DNA of 64,000 nt. Origin: Plutella xylostella. Taxonomy: Eukaryota; Arthropoda; Insecta; Lepidoptera; Plutellidae. Numbering within the stretch: the stretch's first letter is position 1; each line of letters begins with the position of its first letter. Of this stretch, positions 52,691 through 64,000 are shown one piece after another. The stretch lies in contig NC_063986.1 in the NCBI RefSeq assembly GCF_932276165.1, forward strand, positions 10,366,501-10,430,500, given 5' to 3'. The notes below the pieces were generated by a model, which did no database searches, was not told where the DNA came from, and worked only from the letters and a program-made list of their open reading frames with translations. The translations under genes were made by a program, and so were the position numbers.

Positions 52691-52979
52691 TTATTTAACT
52701 TCAGCGATAATAATCAACAATATTTTAATGCTAACTAGATGGAAGGCCAGTGCAAAAGAATCGTCTCGAGAATTAACTTATTTATTGTAAGTAGTTAGTT
52801 TACAAGATTTTTGATTTCATTTCATGGTATCATTAGGTTTTACCTACATAAAATGGTTTGACAGCAAACAAGGTTCGGTCAGTTTTTTGCTTTGTTTTTG
52901 TAAGCCACCATCTTGTTCGTATATTGTTAATCTAAGCCTGCAACAATCAGAATAATGATAAGTACCTACCATCCATAGA

Positions 52980-53176
52980 CAGCGAGCTCCCAGTCATAGA
53001 GTACACATCGCTATATGCGCACGGGCAGCGCGCGTATTTCTAGATTTCTATTGTTTTTTTTCTCGTATGCGCAAAGTTTACTCGTATTAAAGTCCAGTGG
53101 AACGAAGTGATATGAACCGGTTCTAGTGATCGTGCATTTGTTTACAATGAAGTGACGTTTGGGATTTTTATTGCAG
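52980..53176 (+). promoter_or_regulatory. possible promoter / first non-coding exon region of the TMEM135-like gene
   Basis: A locally GC-richer patch (GCGCACGGGCAGCGCGCG, near 53020) lies upstream of an AG acceptor at 54191-54192 that starts the exon with the TMEM135-like ATG. That acceptor implies an upstream non-coding exon. Its location is a guess. Confidence 0.2.
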
Positions 53177-54260
53177 GTATAATATTTTGTTGTTAACAAT
53201 ATTAATGATGTTAGATATTGCTTTAGAAATTAATAACATAATTGCCCTCCCATTTGTTTTAATTAATAATAAAGACACTCTTAGTTTTGACTGATTTTTC
53301 GGCTAAATACCTAATAGTACGATAGATTTCCCATAGGACGTTCTTCTATATGAACATTAAGAGATAAATATAAGTCATTGATCCTCGTTATAATAATTAT
53401 GTAGCAATTTATATTTACAAACTTCTCCCGCGAGCTTGTAGGTATGATCTGTGTGAGTACCACTGCAAAGTTTTATTGAATTCCGTTCAGTAGTTTTTTC
53501 CTGAAATAGTAACAAAATATTGTAAACACACTCACAAACTTTCTTCTTTATGATATAAGATTGATAAAGGAATCAGCACAACAGGTGGCCTTATCGCTTA
53601 AATCGATACTGACATTTAATTGATATTCTCTATCATGAATCAATTTGTTTTATTGTGTGTGTGGCGCACCAATTGATATGGCCCAATTTGTATACCTCTT
53701 GTAAGTACACTGTTAGGAATCAATAGAAAACCAAAGAGCGAACTAATTATACTAAATTGATAATGTTGCAAAATATAATTACTTTAATTACAAGATATTA
53801 TAGGTACCTAGATTATCTTCTCAGCATATCCCAAATTATTATCATCACAGTGATTTTTTATCATTACCATCATCCAATAACGTTAATGCCCGATTCTTTC
53901 GCGTGTGGAGACGGACCATAACTCTTTCTCATATACATAATTATATTATTAATATTATAAAGCAACTTTGTGTCTTACTAACTGTCTTAGCTTAGCTTAC
54001 CTTACCGTAGCTTACCGGTCAAGTGGGCAAGACCTAGGACATCCACTATTATAACTATTATTCAATACCAACTCGTATTCTCCACTCGATAGTTCATCTA
54101 CCCCTACCATTATTAGTGTTTTGGTAAATATGAACATTGTACAGTCTAAAATTATTTATGTATACACTTACCTACTCATTATTTATTTTCAGACTGACAG
54201 CGCAGGACCGTAATTAGATCGCCATATATGTAGAAAATTAAATAGAAAAACTTAGACAAA

Positions 54261-57200
54261 ATGGCGGAGGTCAGCAAACACATGTTCGAGCAAGCCTGCT
54301 CCGGCCTGGAGTGTCACTACATGATGCACCCCTGGAACGAGAGCTGCCTGAAGGCTATACCGCACACCGCTAAAGCCTCCCTCATTGGAAGTGCCAAATT
54401 CTACTCTGTTATCTATTTGGTAAGTTCTATTTTGGATAACATACAAAATGCCCATACCCATCTGACAACCAAAATTGACAGATTCTGAACGGTTCATCAA
54501 CAGTCGATTGACCCGCGATTAAGTGACGTATCGTTCTATTTGCTGGACAATCCATTTAGTGCCAATTTCACCATTCTCTGTTAGAGCATAACCAGGGAGT
54601 AATGTAATGTAATACTTTTGACACATCTGTCATGAATTTTATATGGAGATGACGTTTAATTTATAAATCAATCCCTGTCGGTTAGATAACCGAGAATGGT
54701 GAAATTGGTAGTATCTGAGATAACAAACTGAATTTTCCTTAATTTCGTTCATTCAGTATCGAATTAAAGTTCGAGCTGCAAGACTCTATAAGACTCTCTC
54801 GAGTGGAATCTTAGTACACAAGTGGGAACAAGTGGGACAGTAACAATGCTACTCAGAGGGGTCAGATTTATCTGCCCCAGTCTGTACGTAACCCTTTTTT
54901 CAGCCTAGTTAGTCTACCTTCTAATGACGTATCATTCACCGTATATTTATTTTCACTAAGCACTTGAACAAATTATAGATAATCCGGCAGTTTAGCTGTT
55001 ATCGCCATCACAATTTTAGAATAAACAAGAGATTAAAAGATAATTGACCAGTACTGTAGTAAATAACATCACCGTAAACTGACTTTCGAGACTGTGAATT
55101 CTAATAGTCGTTGTAAAAACATAGCTAACAAGTAATGTACACACACACATTCGTAAGTGAAAATTCGGGCGAGGTCATTTCCGCTCATAAATGAATGGTA
55201 TTACTCCAAAGTGCGTGCGATGCAAGCGGTGTGCTAATGACTAGGCCGAGTGATGGAACAACACTTACCAGTAATGAATGCACGTGTAATGATGTACAGG
55301 CAACTAAAGAGATAAGTTTCCACTCCCAGTGCAAATAGTTTAATTTAGCGTTACTGACGCGTAAATGGTAGCGTAAATAAATTTATTTGAAACTCTACTG
55401 GCGAGTAATAGGTGTCATGAAAAATTAAAACTGCGTTCGGGTTGCCGGATGGGGATACTTTTTTTTCTTTCGCTGACTGTACCTACTTATAAACAATAGT
55501 ATAGTGTTATATCTACCACTAATATGACGCATTAACAGCACATTAGCAGAGAACAAGAAATATTATCTGGATTGTCTGAATATTGCTACATTGTATTTGG
55601 AATTATGCGTACCGTTTTATTTTAATTTTAAGACCTCGTGATATAATATACTTACCTAATTATTTTATGAATACTTAAGTACTTTATTTTTAGATAATGC
55701 AATTATACTTCGGTACCATAATGTTAAAGCTTATTTTCACATCGTATAATATATGTCACATTTTAAATAGTATTCACCTTTCTACACTATTCGCCTTCAA
55801 TACCAAAGCACAGTAGACGTCCAATTACTTTTTAAATTAAAATAGAAATGAATTTAAACGTCGAGCGTCACCATGCATAAAGTATATTGACTATGTTTTG
55901 TTTTGTCACTTGAATATCGTTTTAATTAAAACATTGTTTTTGTCCACGTATAATTCCATAGTCAGTTTGACGAATGGTTTTTGTCACAAAACGTATGAAC
56001 AAAGGCTCTGAAAATTGGAGTACCTACATTGTTCAATAGTGGAAGTGTTTTCAACCGAATTTGATTAAAATTGTAGCTTAGTAATAACATTTGTGTACTG
56101 TATATCTTTACATACATTCGCGAGCTAAAAAAAAGTTCCACTTTCAAAATTTCGACTCTAAATGGCCTTATTTGAATACAATATTAATTTACGTTTTTGG
56201 TTTGCTTACTTCAATATTGCAGACGGCATTTTCCGTTTAGGAGTAGGCAATTTTTTGTTTTTCTCACTGGAACTTTTTCATTGCTCCTGACAAAAAGTTT
56301 TGCATCGCGCGCACTCGCATCGCGCAGCCTCAAGAGCGAGCACGACGGAGTACTTTTGTCACGTGTTAAATGCGCCCCGCCGAGCTAGCCCTTTTGAGCT
56401 GGGCACTACATTTTCTAAATTCAATTCATATTATTATTTTAAAACCTTCTTTACACTCCAGGCCCAAATAGCGATGAGAGGCGCCAAGATGCTGCGCAGC
56501 AAGGAGGAGTGGTTCCGGATGGGCGAGTACTACGCGCGGTCCACGGCGCTGGGCTTCCTGGTCTGCGGCTCCGCGCCCGTGCTGGGCTGTGTACTGAGGT
56601 ACGGTACGTGGAACTTAAGATTTAGTATTGTTAGGTTTCAATGAAGGATCGCTTCATAAATCTTCTTGCGGAGTCCATGTTTTTTGTATGGTTATATGGT
56701 TTGGGAAGTGAAAAGTAAAGGCGAATTAACCCTTAATTACACTTGTATGATTCCCTGGGACTCATATATTTTGTAAGCGTGGGTTACTCAAATAAAACAT
56801 ATTTTTTTCAAAAAAATATGTAATAATGTTATTCAGTACTTATTAATGCACTAGAAAAAAGCAACGAAACTGGACAGACTTCTGAGATACTCTCCAAAAT
56901 CAAAGAAACTAATTTTATGAGCCTAAAAAAACAGAGGTATTTTAAAGGGTTCCGCTCATCTGGCATAATCTTTATTGACCAAAACTCATTTCGCATAACT
57001 CGTATGGTCTAAACATTTTTGTCCGAACCATCACTTTGCCAAGACTTATGTGGCATAAGGCTCGTTTCGTCTAAAACTCTTTAGGCACAATCTTTAAACA
57101 CCTAAGTTTCGTTTGCTCAAATTTATATTCGTCTAAACCTATGTATAATCTTGTTTCTCCTAATGTTATCTTAATAAATAATATATTAAGTATGTAGTAA

Positions 57201-59537
57201 ATGTACAAATTGTGGTTTTCCTCTCCTACATCCCGAAAATCACGATTTGTATGATCAAAAAATCGAAAGTTAACGACCAATATAATTATCACAAACTCCA
57301 TGAGATCGAAACCTAAAAATAGATGCGACGACGAGCAAAGCGAGGAGGAGCGTGTTAGGTGCACATGTTCATCAAAACCAAAGCGGAGCGCAGCGAAGCG
57401 GAGCGGAGCGTTTTCCAAACAGCGGAAACAATACAAGGCACCAGTTTGCGCTATGTAGGGAGACGCTCCGTCAAAGTTAAAGCCAAACGAATATTATTAC
57501 TTTGTATAAACCTATGCCATAGCATTATTAGGCTATTCAAGATTTGGCCATACCATTATTAGGCTAAACAATGTTATGCGAAATAACTTTTTACTAAACG
57601 AGATTTATGCCATACGATTTTCGGCGTAACGAGACTTTGACCAAACGTTACTATGCAATACGAAATTAGGCAAAAAAATCTTATGCCAAAAAAGGTAGAA
57701 CCATTTTAAAACCTCTACAAAAATATCAAATATTCGTAACAAATATATGTTTTTACGTTTTTTTGACTCTTAAAGACATACAAACTAAAAATAAAAAAAC
57801 AAAAATGTATGCTCTAATACAAAAATAAAAAACGTGCAACGTGTTTTGCCACTGCCTACAGGCAACGTCAGCATACCTTTTTTGAGCAGGCCAAACATAT
57901 GGGTTTTGTACATTTGGTACATAGAAATGCAGTTTATATTCTCTTTTTGTAATGGAACAGACAGCAGTACTTTCTTTCATTACATATCTTCAGATTAAGG
58001 GTGGCTCGCATCTTCAGGGATGTCTTTTTTCATGATAGATGAAATCGAGCAGCGAACTTTGTGTGGCAGACGAGTTATGTGCAGGCGTGTCCTTAGATTC
58101 ATTAACGTTAACTTGTATTCGATTCATTTTGCCAATCCATAAAATATATCATATTAGCATATAAATTTCAAATTCAAATTCAAATTCAAATGGTTTAATC
58201 GACGTAAAATTTTACAATTATTTGTCGATAGTCATCTACCACCATTTCACAAAGGCCCCGTCATTGAGAAGGAAAGAAATGGCGAAAGAAACTCCTCGAG
58301 CATCTTTTCAACTTTTTCCTTATAATCTATTACAATTTTTACTTATATCTAGTACCTACAATTTTACTTTAGTACCTATATCCATTTCATTTTTTCAATA
58401 GCCTTAGCTGAGGTGGACAAGACCACGCGTTTTTGTCGTTTAAATAATCATTTATACTATAGTAAGCTTTACTACATAATGTAGCTTTAACATAATTCTT
58501 AAATTTTTGCTCAGTAAGGTTTATTGCTTCATTTGATAATTTATTATAAAAACGTATACAGTTCCCCATGAATGATGTGTTTGTTTTCGAAAGTCTGAGT
58601 GTGGGGAAAAGCAACTTATTTTTGTTTCTGGTCTCAATACCGTGAGTGGCTCCTACTTTACTAAATGAATTTAAGTTTTTACGAACATACATAATATTTT
58701 TAAAAAAATATGATTTATATCAATAATAACGACAAATAAGCAACATTCGAAAATGGAATTTAATAAAATAAATATAGCATAATTCACTTGTATGAGTCCG
58801 TGGGACTCACTTGACGCAATAACTCACTAAATACGCATCGCCGGCGCACGTCCTCTCGCCACCGCGGAGCCCGTGTCCCTTTAGGAAGGTACTGAGACGT
58901 AGGGGAAACTAGCCGCTCAAAAGTTACAATTATTGAATTTTGAAAATTTGATGTGAGTCCCAGGGACTCAGGAAGTGAATTAAGGGTTAAATAGGGCTGG
59001 AGTATCACCACCTAGAGACGCTCTACCTTTGCGCCATATTATAATCTTGTTAACTTTTTACTGCTCGATAAGTAAGATAATTTTGCAAATATGTAAGATG
59101 CCACGATGCCACTTCACCGAGATGGCGTGGCGGGTTGGTTCGGACTATTTTAGCGCTCCGTTTAAATTGACTCTAAGATCGCTGTTAGGAACTTAGAACT
59201 ACGCGGACTCAGGTGTACTCTCGTTATGAATATGAATGAATTGAACATGATTACAGCTATCCAATCAATCATGAGGTCTATTTTAAAGGTCTATTTTGAC
59301 GGTCGAATGGCGTAGTGGTTAGTGGCCCTGACTGCTATGCCGAAGGTCCCGGGTTCGATTCCCGGCTGGGGCAGATATTTGTTTAAAGACAAATATTTGT
59401 ACTCGGGTCTTGGGTGTTGATATTTATATTTAATATGTATCTATCTATGTATTTGTGTAGATATATCAGCTGTCCGATACCCATAACACAGGCTCTGCCT
59501 AGCTTGGGGTCGGATGGCCATGTGTGAAGATGTCCCC

Positions 59538-59580
<43 letters not shown>

Positions 59581-62500
59581 CGAAATTTTTCACCAGGTCG
59601 TTTGCTAAACTGACTTTAATTTTAATTTCAGGAGACTAACCGGCGACAGGTTCGGCTATTACACATACTTGCTGGTCCCGAACATGATCAACGGGCTCTC
59701 GATCTACCTGGAGCCCCCGCACCGCAGGGGGCTCGTCATCAACTTGTTCTGTAACTTGGTAAGTAACGCTGGTTAAACAATTTTAATCACCGGTTAAAAA
59801 GTCGGTTATTCTTGGTTTCCGTAACAACACTGTTGGATATTTAATTCACTTAACTTAATATCACTTCCCGGAACTATTTAGTTGAGTTAACATTTGTAGT
59901 TGGGATTTATACCATAAACTTCACTTTGGATGTGATCGATGTAGGTATTTAAATTACAATTTGTGCTAATTATTTTGATCAGCTGATAACTTTATAGCTG
60001 TTCCCCACGGGAGGGTAGACACGAAAAAACGTAGGTAGTAAGTAAAAATAAATATCATACCTGTTTCATAATATTTGTTTTTGAGTTTTTTTTTTTGTAT
60101 ATTGGTATTTTTCTAACAATTAAATTCAATTACCGATGCACTTACTGTAAAGCGGCACATATCCGGGTTTGATTCTCATCCCATAAAAAATCGTTTAAAA
60201 ACAGATAGTTTTTCGGCTCCTGTACGTATGTGTGTAATAACGGGATACTCGCAATATCAGAATGAGTAGAATCTTCTATACTAGTAGTACATGATTTTAA
60301 GTATAATAATATTCATAATTATAGCCATGTTTAGTTTATTTTTGTCCTTGCAGATGATTGAATACTGGCTCAGAACATTAGAAAAGGCAGGCTACTTAGT
60401 AATGAATAAATCTAAACAAACGTTTTTGTTCATGATCGGTAGTGCTGCTCTGTTCTATCTAATGCGGCTAGAAGGAGACAAAGAACATAGGACACCTTTA
60501 TTTTGGTAAGTACATCTCAATGTTATCAAAACTAAAAAAGACAGTTGGTTTCAAGCCGTGTAAAAATACTTACTTCTTTCTTATAACGTATTTGTAGAAA
60601 AAGGAATAAATAGTTAGCCAAATTACTATGAGCTGGGTTACCCAAATACCTAGCTATTAGTATTTCTGAACTTCTAACACAAGAAATGGCTTCGGTAATA
60701 CCGTTGAAGTCGAAGCACTTGTGAGAATTTCTATACAAAGAATACCTACTGAATCAGAATGCTGCGTCCGTTGAGTACGATGTAAGATGCCGAAAAGTGC
60801 ATGCTTACCTGTAAACTACGCTAATAGACACGTTTATACCGATATACACTAACATGCTACGACAATGATTAGCTTCATGATACGGTGCAACAAGCGTGTT
60901 ATATTGTTGATACATGGACAGATAGATACACTGGGTTGTTGACACTGTCATTTCCTTGTCTGATAGTGCGGTGACTAATGACTAATGACCTAGATAGTGT
61001 TGACCTGGGTTCCAACTTGCTAAATGCATCGACCACGTCTTACGGTTAGTGGTCAAATTTATTAAAAGTGCTTTTACATAATAGATCTGAATCTGAAGTC
61101 TTGATTGCTGAAAATGAATAAACAATTGCAAGCGAAAATTCGCATTCTGTATATGAATCAAGAAGAATAAAATTGTTTGGGAACATGGGTTAACAAAAAA
61201 ATCATTGAGGCTGTCTGTCTGCCTCTATTGTTGTTAAAGGCGGAATTGCAATCAAGATTATTTTTTAAAATACATAGTTAAGCATTAAGTAGGTTTTAAG
61301 ACCTTGAAGTTCTTTAAATTATTGCTATTAATTTAGCATGATGACATTACGCATAATATTTTGTGAGATTCTGCATAAACTGGAATTATAAAAAAATATG
61401 TATTGTTTCGTGTGACTTGTGGCGTTTTTCCGGTTGGCAACTACACTTACGAGCAAATTAACAGTTTCACTTACAAAATGCTGACACCAAATAGCCCCAA
61501 TTATTCTAAACATTTTATTAATTATAATTTTTTTATATACTATATCATTAACCGGACTAAATAAAAAAAAAACTAAACTTTTTTAAACATAGCGTGATCA
61601 AAAATCTTTGCATTACAGGTTATTCACACCAGAAAAGGTTAAACGGAAAACTGAAGACTCCAAAGGTGCATGTCCACACAAAGGTCCCTGTAATAAGCAC
61701 ATATTGAAGGTAAATTGTCGAAAAAAGGGCCTAGAAAATTATTGCTATATTATCAGGTGATTCTTCAGAAATTGTGACACATAAATTATTTCACATTGTA
61801 CGAGTATGTAGTCTGTTTTGAAATTTTGATGTGTTAGTTTAGATTACGATTATTTGTTGAGATTTATGACCAATTTGTCTTCTTTTAACTTAAAAGTTTA
61901 GTACGAGGTACTTGGTATGAAGTAGCGTAGCTCCCAGCGGCGTTGCTGTTACATATTTAATAGCGTTTTAATGAAAATAATTTATCCTTACATTCGTCTG
62001 AAAAACGCAAAATGACTTTAGTTTTACATTTCGTTCCTAACCATTCCAGGGTTTCACGAAGCTCTTCGGCGCTGGAGCGGCGATAACCCTGGCCAGGCTG
62101 GTGCTCCCGAGGCTACGGCACCCGGCCCGGGCCTTCGCCTCCATCAGGCCACACCACTTCAAGATGGCCATGTTCTTCGGAAGCTATATCGGTATTTACA
62201 GAGTACGATAGTTTTTTGAGTTTTTTTTTTAAGTACTTACTTAAATCCACGATAATTTTGTTTGAGCATCGATTGAAATTTAAAGCTATAATTATAATTT
62301 AAGCACAGGAATATTATGTTTAAGGGTGATTTATGTTACACTGAACCAAACGGTATTTAGAATTAACCCCTGCGCCACCCACACACCCCTACCGGCTAAA
62401 GAGTACCACATTTTCAAACCTATACTAATAGAAGACATACCCTTATCTTCTATTGTTTCTAGATTCTTGAGTATTTGGTTAATTGATTTTCAGGTAGGTA

Positions 62501-63948
62501 CTTAAAACATTGCAGTTGCATTTTATAAACATGATCTCATCAACACAATCTAACAGTCACGCCCTTTTCGCCTCTTGCTGCACACTGGTATATTGCCCTC
62601 GCAATAATCCCAACTGGCACACTATCCATTGCAGGCTATCATCTGCTACCTGTGCCGTAGACGAGGCTACGACTCGGCACTGTACGCGCTGCCAGCCGGG
62701 TACGTCGCCGGACTCGCGTTCTACTTCAACCCTAGTGTTGGGTTCTCCATTGCTGCTGTCACTGCTGCAGCCAAGGTTGGTAAACATAAAGACCTATTTA
62801 ATTTTATAAAAATGAGATAACGTACCTAAAATAATAGTCGTAGTAATGGAAAAGCTTTCTGGAAGGTATGGCTATATTAACAGTAGACCAAGTCACGTCT
62901 TAAACAAAAACAAAACTCTATAAAAATTAGGTTCTAGAGCGAATCATAAAGTGATACCTACTTACATGTCAGAGAATTATTAACGTCGTCGGTAAAAACA
63001 TAATAATGTCTTGTCCTTTATATGGGGCAGAAGACATCTACAGTGACTCTCAGTAAATTTGAGCTTCAAGTTTAATCTCGCTCCAAGACCACCCATTTAT
63101 CATATCTTCATCGTTTCGTGTACTATGCTCATGTTCGCACACGGGTAAACCCATACTAGGCCATCGTTGTGGACTAGACTACCTTAATTGGAAGGAGACT
63201 CGTGCCCCAGCAGTGGTGATGGGTTATGGCCATAGCATAGTCTTAATATTAATATTAGTTAGACTAGTTAATGATTAACCTTCAAACCATCGATGTTCTA
63301 ATTCCACATCTCCCTTCCAGTTGTACTCCACAATCCTGTACGAGAAGCGTCTGCTGCCAGCCTCGGTGCCTCTCCCCGAGCTGCTGTACTGCGCGTGCCA
63401 GGGGACGCTGTTCCACGCGCGCTTCATGCACCCGGATGTTTGTCCCAAGTATACGTTTAACTTGATGAAGAGCGTCAGCAATGGCTGGTAAGTATACAGT
63501 GTGTCCCGCAAGTTAACGTAATCCCGTTAGAAGGTCATACAAATCGTCATTCAAAGCATTTTTGTTTTTGGGAAAATTTTACAATTCGTGGATATTTTTT
63601 ATTGTTTTGGTTCTGTTACTTTATACTATGGTGCTGTATTTTTTCGCGAAGTTTGCAATTTTCCCAAAAACAAAGAATTATTTGAATGACCTGTATATTC
63701 TCTTATTCTTAAAAATCTCTAAACAAGCCGAAACAACAGTTGATAGCCTTTTGTAGCTAAATCCTACTGTAAAGCCACAAAATGTGGATGCATTACATGA
63801 GGTATTTGTCAAAGCTAAACATCTGCGTCCGTCTAGATCTAGATAATTTTGAAACGAAGGTAGTTTCTAATAAATGTTTATTATTTGTTTCAGTACGGAG
63901 CTGCTGTATGCTAATATGTTGGAAGCATTAAAGAAGACAGCGTTTTAA
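54261..63948 (+). CDS. TMEM135-family membrane protein, nine coding exons
   Basis: Exons: 54261-54419, 56462-56598, 59632-59758, 60354-60505, 61619-61709, 62050-62202, 62635-62775, 63321-63487 and 63894-63948. They total 1,182 nt (393 aa plus TAA). Every junction has GT-AG and phases agree. The N-terminus (to about residue 140) is cysteine-containing and resembles the TMEM135 N-terminal domain (HPWNESCLKA, then FYSVIYLAQIAMRGAKM). Hydrophobic segments follow at about 80-100, 105-140, 165-185 and 225-240. A short CPHKGPCNKH motif lies at about 212-221, and a Tim17-like end at about 285-320 (ALPAGYVAGLAFYFNPSVGF). TMEM135 proteins are linked to mitochondrial dynamics, peroxisomes and lipid metabolism in other animals; the role here is inferred. 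An acceptor at 54191-54192 starts the exon, so the 5' UTR begins at 54193. The polyadenylation signal lies beyond the window. Confidence 0.88.
54561..54709. mobile_element. MITE, CCAATTTC family, copy 3
   Basis: Inverted relative of 19924-20066: CCAATTTCACCATTCTCTG to CGAGAATGGTGAAATTGG, with the shared core GACACATCTGTCATG and TTTTATATGGAGATGACG. It lies in intron 1 of the TMEM135-like gene. Confidence 0.65.
54712..56461 (+). other. rest of TMEM135-like intron 1
   Basis: AT-rich; near 56262-56300 a fragment of the CACTCACG MITE family (CTCACTGGAACTTTTTCATT) is seen. Open frames are incidental; the one at 56300-56644 merely runs through exon 2. Confidence 0.4.
56948..57702. mobile_element. 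second foldback-like element
   Basis: Tips GGTTCCGCTC and GGTAGAACC (read as GGTTCTACC from the right) are flanked by ATTTTAAAG / ATTTTAAAA (56939-56947 and 57703-57711; 8 of 9 match, but AT-rich). The arms are degenerate units near 15-16 bp built on GGCATAA...TCGTTTGG...TAAAC, inverted between left and right. The core (57305-57420) is one GC-rich unit related to the tandem array at 1888-2429, in opposite orientation. A short forward-oriented start of the same unit lies at 57449-57471. Confidence 0.65.
58164..58692 (-). mobile_element. 5'-truncated LINE fragment
   Basis: The - strand frame 58692-58387 (101 codons) gives the C-terminal end of a CR1/jockey-group reverse transcriptase (TRNKNKLLFPTLRLSKT, FMGNCIRFYNKLSNEAINL, KAYYSINDYLND). 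A 3' UTR follows, ending in TTTGAA repeats (58164-58191). Confidence 0.7.
59300..59579 (+). mobile_element. tRNA-headed SINE, family A, with 38-nt poly(A)
   Basis: The head has the A box GGCGTAGTGGTTAGTG and B box GGGTTCGATTCCC. The body carries CTCGGGTCTTGGGTGTTGAT and GGGGTCGGATGGCCATGTG. It ends in an uninterrupted run of 38 A. It sits in intron 2 of the TMEM135-like gene, 52 bp before exon 3. A target duplication was not resolved. Confidence 0.82.
59759..60353 (+). other. TMEM135-like intron 3
   Basis: Nothing recognised beyond splice sites. Confidence 0.4.
60506..61618 (+). other. TMEM135-like intron 4
   Basis: AT-rich intron without a recognised repeat or gene. Confidence 0.4.
62776..63320 (+). 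other. TMEM135-like intron 7 with an RTE/SINE-like remnant
   Basis: At about 63195-63230 the text GGAGACTCGTGCCCCAGCAG resembles the RTE-derived 3' end seen reversed near 23045-23110. Otherwise no recognised content. Confidence 0.4.
63496..63705. mobile_element. MITE in TMEM135-like intron 8
   Basis: Left tip CAGTGTGTCCCGCAAGTT after TA; inner arms pair TTTTTGTTTTTGGGAAAATT with AATTTTCCCAAAAACAAAG. The right tip (GACCTG before TA) matches an inner part of the left arm, so the right end seems shortened. Confidence 0.55.
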
Positions 63949-64000
63949 GGGACAATCCTGTTACAATAACATTATAAACGAGCAAGTCATCTATTAGGTC

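Larger units (their letters stand above)
56730..58986. mobile_element. candidate piggyBac-type element with TTAA flanks and nested insertions
   Basis: TTAA precedes CCCTTAATTACACTTGTATG (56726-56729) and follows GGAAGTGAATTAAGGG (58987-58990). Next to both ends, and again at 58781-58812, lies the near-palindrome TGAGTCCNNGGGACTCA. The ends are in the right orientation for one element. The interior contains a foldback element and a LINE fragment. Two separate short MITEs are an alternative reading. Confidence 0.45.

Noticed and set aside
56300..56644. 114-aa single-exon gene
   Set aside because: The frame merely reads through exon 2 of the TMEM135-like gene and its flanking introns; splice sites define the true exon.
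62510..62820. Small genes on both strands
   Set aside because: They are shadows or read-throughs of TMEM135-like exon 7.
1..64000. CRISPR array, bacterial operon or riboswitch
   Set aside because: The gene structure is eukaryotic, and the direct repeats present are transposon-related without regular spacers.

Overview
The window is animal nuclear DNA, most probably from a moth or butterfly (Lepidoptera). It is AT-rich, its two host genes are split by GT-AG introns, and most of the rest is layered transposable elements. The lepidopteran assignment is an inference: I recognise the style of the tRNA-headed SINEs, RTE-type LINE 3' ends, BEL element and mariner elements, but no species-specific gene is present.

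Host genes. Two genes are supported, both on the + strand, at opposite ends. (1) Positions 79-4099 hold a complete four-exon gene for a small secreted protein with two Kunitz serine-protease-inhibitor domains (171 aa). (2) Positions 54261-63948 hold a nine-exon gene for a multi-pass membrane protein of the TMEM135 family (393 aa). All intron phases in both genes are consistent. No convincing host gene lies in the roughly 50 kb between them.

Layout of the transposon region. 0.7-4 kb: MITEs, a foldback element and an RTE fragment in the Kunitz introns. 4.7-6.3 kb: an internally deleted mariner with a nested MITE, then another MITE. 6.77-9.23 kb: a decayed Tc1-like element with tRNA-like sequences in both arms and a hAT MITE inserted in one arm. 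9.7-13.9 kb: a LINE with two intact overlapping ORFs. 14-23.8 kb: SINEs, MITEs and truncated LINEs. 23.87-27.2 kb: a LINE with an intact ORF2 and a nested RTE fragment. 31.7-32.4 kb: a foldback mariner. 34.3-35.6 kb: a mariner with an intact transposase. 37.2-38.1 kb: a piggyBac derivative. 39.96-51.08 kb: a BEL/Pao LTR retrotransposon on the - strand with identical LTRs and a 5-bp target duplication, carrying a nested LINE in its leader. 51.3-52.4 kb: a SINE and LINE remains. Introns 2 and 8 of the TMEM135-like gene hold further nested elements.

Many insertions are defined by target-site duplications readable in the sequence, so nesting order can be inferred: LINE into BEL, SINE into MITE, RTE into LINE 3' UTR, hAT MITE into Tc1-like arm. 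The least familiar structures are two foldback elements whose arms consist of degenerate repeats of about 16 bp and which share a GC-rich core, and the Tc1-like element with a tRNA-like sequence in each inverted arm. No CRISPR array, rRNA, convincing functional tRNA or prokaryotic-style operon was seen. All calls come from reading the sequence; no database search was possible.
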